Assembly: GCF_021601385.1 (NCBI RefSeq)
Contig: NZ_BQHO01000025.1
Span: 33,425 to 97,424 of the forward strand
From: Pseudomonas parasichuanensis
GTDB taxonomy: Bacteria > Pseudomonadota > Gammaproteobacteria > Pseudomonadales > Pseudomonadaceae
Direction: 5' to 3'
DNA: 64,000 nt
Position 1 is the stretch's first letter; every line of letters starts with the position of its first letter. The notes below the pieces were generated by a model. The model made no database searches and was not told the DNA's origin. It was given only the letters and a program-made list of their open reading frames with translations. The translations under genes were made by a program, and so were the position numbers. Shown here one piece after another: positions 59,925 to 64,000 of this stretch.

Positions 59925-60824
59925 CTAGTGCGCCAACAGGCGCTCACAGAACGCAACGAACGCGTTCACCCGCCGCGACCCTCGGTGGTTGGGCAGGTAC
60001 AGCGCGTTGATGGTGGCGCTGGCGGCGCCTGGGCTCACTTGCCAGTCGGCGAACAGCCGTTGCAAGCGCCCGGCAGCGACATCCTCGCGCACCAGCCAGT
60101 CGGCCAGCAGCGCCACGCCGCTGCCGGCGATGGCCGCCTCGCGCAGCAGGTCGGCGTTGGCGCTGCGCAATGGGCCGGAAACGTCCAGTTCCAGGCGCTG
60201 TTCACCTTGCTGCAAACGCCAGGGCCGGGCCGACTGGCCATAGCGAAAGCGCAGGCAGGCGCGTGCGCCCAGTTGCCGTGGATCGTTCAGCGCGGGGCCT
60301 TGCGCCACATAGGCCGGGCTGGCCACCAGCCAGCGCTCGAACTGCCCCAGCCGGCGACATACCAGTTCGTCGCTGGGTGCGGGTTCGCCGAGGCGGATGG
60401 TGAGGTCATAGCGGCCATCGAGTAGGTCGTCGAAACGGTCGCTGAGGTCGATGTCCAGCTCCAGGCCCGGATGGCGGGCCAGGAAGCCCCCCAGGTGCGG
60501 AGCGATCACCCGCCGGCCGAACTCCACCGGCAGGCACAGGCGCAGCACGCCGACGGGCTCCTCGCCTCGGTCGGCGACGCTGGCATCGGCTTCGGCCAGG
60601 GCTTCGAGGATGTCGCGAGCACGCTGGTAATAGCCGGCACCGGCCTCGGTCAGGCTGACCTGGCGGGTCGAGCGGTTGAGCAAGGTGGTACCCAGCTCGC
60701 TCTCCAGCGCATCCACCAGGCGTGTCACCGACGAGGTCGCCACCCCAAGCCTGCGTGCTGCGGCGGAAAACCCCTGGGCCTCGACGGTCGCCATGAACAC
60801 CTTGAGCGCCAGCAGCTTGTCCAT
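59925..60824 (-). CDS. LysR-family regulator
   Basis: A 299-aa protein. Helix-turn-helix at residues 5-62 (LKVFMATVEAQGFSAAARRLGVATSSVTRLVDALESELGTTLL), with a CrgA-type effector domain following. I start at MDKLLALKVF with AGGGAAAA upstream. It is divergent from the cupin gene and upstream of the MFS gene; either may be its target. Confidence 0.87.
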   Translation of the reverse strand: MDKLLALKVFMATVEAQGFSAAARRLGVATSSVTRLVDALESELGTTLLNRSTRQVSLTEAGAGYYQRARDILEALAEADASVADRGEEPVGVLRLCLPVEFGRRVIAPHLGGFLARHPGLELDIDLSDRFDDLLDGRYDLTIRLGEPAPSDELVCRRLGQFERWLVASPAYVAQGPALNDPRQLGARACLRFRYGQSARPWRLQQGEQRLELDVSGPLRSANADLLREAAIAGSGVALLADWLVREDVAAGRLQRLFADWQVSPGAASATINALYLPNHRGSRRVNAFVAFCERLLAH

Positions 60825-60898
60825 GGCAGTTTTCCCTGGGGCAAAGCCAGGAACCTTCCTACAATCAGGCCCTGGAATCAACCACGGACGCGCCCTTC

Positions 60899-61228
60899 AT
60901 GCCTGCCAACCTTTTCACCGCCCTGCCCGCCCTCGACCCACAGGCCAGCGAGCAATTCGACGACCTGCTGCAACGCCCCGGCCTGCGCATCGAGCGCATT
61001 GTCTCCAGCGGCCAGGCCAGCCCGCCGGGCTTCTGGTACGACCAGGACGAAGGCGAGTGGGTGGTGGTGCTCAGCGGCAGCGCCGGGCTACGCCTTGAGC
61101 ATGAAGACGAAACCCGCGTACTGCGCCCGGGTGACCACCTGGACATCCCGCCGCACTGCCGGCACCGGGTCGAATGGACCGAGGCCGGCGTGGCTACCGT
61201 GTGGCTGGCGGTGTTCTACCGCGGCTGA
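60899..61228 (+). CDS. Small cupin-domain protein
   Basis: A 109-aa single-domain cupin. EWVVVLSGSAGLRLEHED and LRPGDHLDIPPHCRHRVEW are the two cupin motifs, with metal-ligand type residues His95 region (PPHCRHRV). Function unknown; it may bind a metal or small ligand. It overlaps the end of the MATE gene by 13 bp tail to tail. Confidence 0.82.
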   Translation: MPANLFTALPALDPQASEQFDDLLQRPGLRIERIVSSGQASPPGFWYDQDEGEWVVVLSGSAGLRLEHEDETRVLRPGDHLDIPPHCRHRVEWTEAGVATVWLAVFYRG

Positions 61229-62586
61229 GCCAAGGCCACAGGGGCCGTCACGGCCTGCAGCCGGTAGAAGCGCCACGGCAACAACACGGCGGCCACGGCC
61301 AGGCCGCTGGCGAAGCCGACCCACACCCCCACCGCCCCCAAGCTGGAATGGAAGGCCAGCCAGTAGCTGAGCGGCAGCGCCAGCAACCAGTAACTCACCA
61401 TGGTCACCCCCACCGGCCAGCGGTAGTCCTGCAGCCCGCGCAAGGCACCCAGCGCGGTGGACTGCAGGCCGTCGGCCACCTGCATCGCCGCCACCACCAC
61501 AAACATCGGCACGGCGATGGCGACCACCTGCGGGTCGTCACTCATGGCCTCGGCGATGCGCCGGCCAAACAGCACCAGCAGCACGGTGGCCGTGGCCATC
61601 CACGCCGTTACGCTCACGAAGGTGGCGCTGCCGATGGCGCGGATACGGGCGCTCTCACCACGGCCCTGGGCCTGGCTGATACGGATGCTCACCGCCGCGG
61701 CCATGCCCAGCGGCAGCATGTACAGCAGCGCCCCGATCGAATGCACCACCTGATTGGCCGCCAGTGCCGCATTGCCCAGCCAGCCAAGCATCCAGGCGGC
61801 GATCACCACCGCACCGGCCTCGGCCAGGTAGCCCATGCCCAACGGCCAGCCCTCGCCGAGCAACGTGCGCCAGCGCAGCGTGTGCCCTTGCGGCAGCTGA
61901 CGATAGCGCGCCAGCGACGGTGCCAGGCGCCAGTAGGCCAGCGCCAGCAGCACCGCCAGCGATTCGGCGAGCACCCCGGCGATCCCCGCCCCCACCAGGC
62001 CCAGCGCCGGCAGGCCGAAATGGCCATGGATCAGGCCGTAGCTCAGCGGGATGTTGAACAGCACCGCGCTCATCACCAGCCATACCGCCACCCACGGGCG
62101 GCCGATGGCTTCCAGCACGTCCTTGAACACCACGATCAGGCAGTACGGGATCAGGAACACCGCCATGGCCTGCCAATACGGCGTCAGCAGTGCCACGTCC
62201 GGCAAAGGCACGCCGACCCACTGCAGGATCGGCAACGCTGCCAGCATCGCCAGGCAGCCCAGGGTGCCGATCAGCAGCCCGTAGCCAAGGCCTGCGCGCA
62301 AGGTGCGCGCCACGGTCGCCGGGTCGTTGGCGCCGAAGGCATGGCCGACGCGCACGCTGAGGGTGGCGAGCATGCCGTAGAGCCCGGCATGGAAAATCAG
62401 CCCGGCGCTGCTGGTCAGTGCCACGCAGGCCAGCACCACAGTGCCGAGCGAGGCCAGCAGCACGGTGTCGGTCAGGCTGATCAACTCGGCAGCGGACAGG
62501 CCCAGCACCAATGGCAAGGCCAGGCGCAGCAGGCCTGGCAGCTCGGCCAGCCAGGAAACGGTGCTGTGCTTTACAGAAGCAGTCAC
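61216..62586 (-). CDS. MATE-family multidrug/Na+ antiporter
   Basis: A 456-aa carrier with twelve spans. GLSAAELISLTDTVLLASLG and GLIHGHFGLPALGLVGAGIAGVLAESL are typical MATE/NorM segments. The start is a GTG with GAGG 8 nt upstream; the longer frame runs through the operators. It exports cationic compounds or drugs. It is divergent from a TetR gene with two palindromes in between. Confidence 0.87.
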   Translation of the reverse strand: MTASVKHSTVSWLAELPGLLRLALPLVLGLSAAELISLTDTVLLASLGTVVLACVALTSSAGLIFHAGLYGMLATLSVRVGHAFGANDPATVARTLRAGLGYGLLIGTLGCLAMLAALPILQWVGVPLPDVALLTPYWQAMAVFLIPYCLIVVFKDVLEAIGRPWVAVWLVMSAVLFNIPLSYGLIHGHFGLPALGLVGAGIAGVLAESLAVLLALAYWRLAPSLARYRQLPQGHTLRWRTLLGEGWPLGMGYLAEAGAVVIAAWMLGWLGNAALAANQVVHSIGALLYMLPLGMAAAVSIRISQAQGRGESARIRAIGSATFVSVTAWMATATVLLVLFGRRIAEAMSDDPQVVAIAVPMFVVVAAMQVADGLQSTALGALRGLQDYRWPVGVTMVSYWLLALPLSYWLAFHSSLGAVGVWVGFASGLAVAAVLLPWRFYRLQAVTAPVALAQPR

Positions 62587-62605
62587 GGTGAACACCTCAA
62601 TTTGA

Positions 62606-62652
62606 CATACGCCGCGTATGCTAATGCCATTTATTGACATACGCAACGTATG
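62606..62652. promoter_or_regulatory. Two tandem operators between the MATE and TetR genes
   Basis: TTGACATACGC-CG-CGTATGCTAAT and TTGACATACGC-AA-CGTATGCTAAT stand 32 bp apart, three helical turns. Each core (CATACGC..GCGTATG or CATACG-CAA-CGTATG) is a dyad. Likely bound by the adjacent TetR protein on both promoters. Confidence 0.7.
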
Positions 62653-62689
62653 CTAATTTGCACGACATCGTTTTCAACTGGAGCCTGCC

Positions 62690-63283
62690 ATGCCCGCCCC
62701 TCGCCGTAGCCGCGCCGCCATGAGCGCCGACACCACCGAACGGCTGATCGCCGTCGCCCGTCGGCAGTTCACCGAGAAAGGCTTCAGTGCCGTGGTCATG
62801 GACGAGCTGTGCGCCGAAGCCGACCTGACCCGTGGTGCCCTGCATCACCATTTTGGCGGCAAGGCCGGGCTGTTCACCGCGGTGGTGCAGAGTTTGCTCG
62901 ATGAGATCAACCAGGCGCTGGATGTGCGTTTCGCTACCCATGAGGACCCCTTGGAGGGGTATATCGACACCTGCCTGCACTACTACGACCTGCTGCGCGA
63001 CCCGGCCCTGCGGCGCATCCTGTTGCAGGATGCACCGGGGGTGCTGGGCCTGCGCTTGCGTGAGCTGGAAGAGGCCAGTTATATCGGGCCCATGGCCCAG
63101 GGGTTGGTGGAGTTGCAGGAGGCCCGGCGGTTGCGGGCGTTTGATGCGGTGGCCATGGCGCACCTGATCAATGGGGCGATGGGGGATACTGGGATCTGGG
63201 TGGTGGCGCAGGATGATCCGGTGGTGGCGGCGGAGCGGGTTAAGGGGGCGCTGCGGTGTTTGCTGGAGGGGTTGCAGTGTTGA
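62690..63283 (+). CDS. TetR-family regulator of the MATE gene
   Basis: A 197-aa repressor with a helix-turn-helix at ERLIAVARRQFTEKGFSAVVMDELCAEADLTRGALHHHFGGKAGLF and a C-terminal ligand domain. GGAG stands 8 nt before the ATG. It is divergent from the MATE gene and sits next to the duplicated operator, the usual layout for a repressor and its efflux target. Confidence 0.9.
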   Translation: MPAPRRSRAAMSADTTERLIAVARRQFTEKGFSAVVMDELCAEADLTRGALHHHFGGKAGLFTAVVQSLLDEINQALDVRFATHEDPLEGYIDTCLHYYDLLRDPALRRILLQDAPGVLGLRLRELEEASYIGPMAQGLVELQEARRLRAFDAVAMAHLINGAMGDTGIWVVAQDDPVVAAERVKGALRCLLEGLQC

Positions 63284-63377
63284 GGGTTTGATTGGTGGGT
63301 TCGGGTTCGGGTTTCAGAGTGTTGGTTTTGATAGATGTATGCGCATTCGGCGGCGATGACGACTTATAGTCACCTTT

Positions 63378-63418
63378 CCGCCCTTACGGCGGGTTACTTT
63401 GGTCTTGGCCAAAGTAAC
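63378..63418. repeat. Two hairpins inside a dispersed Pseudomonas-type repeat
   Basis: CCGCC-CTTAC-GGCGG and GTTACTTTGG-TCTTGG-CCAAAGTAAC stand side by side at the left of a 63360-63604 segment without a plausible gene. The segment has the look of a dispersed Pseudomonas intergenic repeat. The whole 63284-64000 stretch contains repeats only. Confidence 0.55.
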
Positions 63419-63573
63419 CAAAGCCGCCCGCTCCCATCATACGGCCCCTGCGCTGCGCTCCGGGGTCCCCTCGCTCCGGTGCCTTCCGGGCCCGCGCGGC
63501 CTACGACTTGCTACGCAAGTCTACATCTCGCGCCTTCGGCTAACGCCGAAGGGTGCTGCGCACCAGGGCCCTC

Positions 63574-63604
63574 CAGTCACCTCCGCTCGGCCTCCTGAAG
63601 TCGC
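63574..63604. repeat. Left copy of an inverted repeat facing 63970-64000
   Basis: The sequence ending in GCCTCCTGAAGTCGC matches, in reverse complement, 63970-64000, with about 4 mismatches in 31 bases. The right copy is cut by the window end, so the full length is unknown. Confidence 0.65.
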
Positions 63605-63640
63605 AATTTGTGTTGCCTGGACTATTGCGCGCTTAGAAAC

Positions 63641-63724
63641 AAAAGCAAAAGCAAAAGCAAAAGCAAAAGCAAAAGCAAAAGCAAAAGCAAAAGCAAAAGC
63701 AAAAGCAAAAGCAAAAGCAAAAGC
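63641..63724. repeat. Fourteen perfect tandem copies of AAAAGC
   Basis: 84 bp of unbroken AAAAGC hexamers. Pure A/G/C on this strand. Such arrays can change length by slippage. Confidence 0.95.
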
Positions 63725-63757
63725 AAAAACAGATCAAAAACAGATCAAAAACAGATC
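63725..63757. repeat. Three perfect copies of AAAAACAGATC
   Basis: An 11-bp unit repeated three times directly after the hexamer array. Confidence 0.95.
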
Positions 63758-63818
63758 AAGAGTAGTGCTATTGCTATCTCGGTTTGACTGTTGCTGATGT
63801 GCTGTTTATTTGGGCCCT

Positions 63819-63899
63819 ATTGCCGGCAAGCCGTCTCCCACAGGTACAGCGTAAGCCTGAAGTTTTCGCACTTCCTGTGGGAGCTGGCTTGCCAGCGAT
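63819..63899. repeat. Paired REP-like palindromes (GCCGGCAAGCCGTCTCCCACAG type)
   Basis: Two inverted 26-bp arms with a few mismatches, same family as 12763-12846 and 53171-53249. Confidence 0.7.
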
Positions 63900-63969
63900 T
63901 GCAATCCTGAGTTCCCACTTAATCCAACTAGCGACAGCTAACGCCAGCCCAGGCGCCGCCCCTAACTTC

Positions 63970-64000
63970 GCGACTTCAGGAGGCTGAGCGCAGGCGTCTG
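63970..64000. repeat. Right copy of the inverted repeat at 63574-63604, cut by window end
   Basis: Starts GCGACTTCAGGAGGC and continues to the window edge. Reads as the opposite-strand copy of the dispersed repeat to the left. Confidence 0.6.

Noticed and set aside
63360-63604. A protein-coding or integrase remnant gene
   Set aside because: No frame has a credible start or domain. Two adjacent hairpins and the inverted partner at the window end indicate repeat DNA.
63641-63757. Possible CRISPR array
   Set aside because: The units are 6-bp and 11-bp head-to-tail copies without spacers, and no cas gene is in the window.
63399-63797. Open frame with a long alternating Lys-Ala run
   Set aside because: The frame spans a dispersed repeat and the AAAAGC array, has no ribosome site, and no protein-like start. 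The repeat explains the reading frame.

Overview
The window is a 64-kb piece of a high-GC gammaproteobacterial chromosome that looks like a Pseudomonas of the P. putida group. The signs are the gene families (liv-type transporter, BCCT carrier, DUF2388 protein, RHS-core orphan), dense coding with ATGA overlaps, and paired REP-like palindromes in the gaps. No rRNA, tRNA, CRISPR array, transposase or phage gene was seen. Almost everything is transport, catabolism and local regulation, so this reads as an accessory metabolic region.

Region 1 (1-21 kb): a GABA-permease-like carrier, a RidA protein and a complete branched-chain-amino-acid-type ABC transporter (livK-H-M-G-F) on the minus strand; a GntR/FadR regulator; then a seven-gene minus-strand run (hyuA, hyuB, aminotransferase, uronate-dehydrogenase-like protein, FAD oxidoreductase, acetolactate-synthase-like ThDP enzyme, semialdehyde dehydrogenase) followed upstream by two SDR dehydrogenases and a divergent TetR regulator. 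The three minus-strand promoters (livK, hyuA, second SDR) carry the same TTRTCTTACA element, which suggests one regulon importing and degrading an unidentified N-containing, probably cyclic-amide, compound.

Region 2 (21-35 kb): a chemoreceptor, then a set of separate transcription units: a c5-type cytochrome with a 48-aa membrane protein, a PhyH dioxygenase with a RidA, a TetR regulator, a small periplasmic protein, a flavin amine oxidase with a diheme cytochrome c, and a BVMO - acyl-CoA ligase - esterase - GMC alcohol dehydrogenase operon. Five of their promoters share the dyad ATAAC-N4-GTTRY. Read together the enzymes suggest amine -> imine -> ketone -> ester -> acid + alcohol -> acyl-CoA. 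This is my candidate for an undescribed system.

Region 3 (35-45 kb): a TetR regulator divergent from a six-gene siderophore uptake operon (two IrtAB/PchHI-like fused ABC proteins, two FecCD permeases, an ATPase, a lipoprotein binding protein), then a TonB-dependent receptor behind its own Fur-like box.

Region 4 (45-55.5 kb): a LuxR regulator, an orphan periplasmic binding protein, an aldehyde dehydrogenase, and a block matching the gene order of E. coli dmlR-dmlA-yeaV-yeaW-yeaX: LysR, D-malate/tartrate dehydrogenase, BCCT carrier, CntA Rieske oxygenase, CntB reductase. Together they could convert L-carnitine to trimethylamine and pyruvate.

Region 5 (55.5-64 kb): a short RHS-core protein with an F-box-like C-terminal segment, a DUF2388 protein, a pair of small membrane proteins, XRE, LysR and TetR regulators, MFS and MATE efflux carriers and a cupin. 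The window ends in repeat DNA, including 14 perfect copies of AAAAGC.
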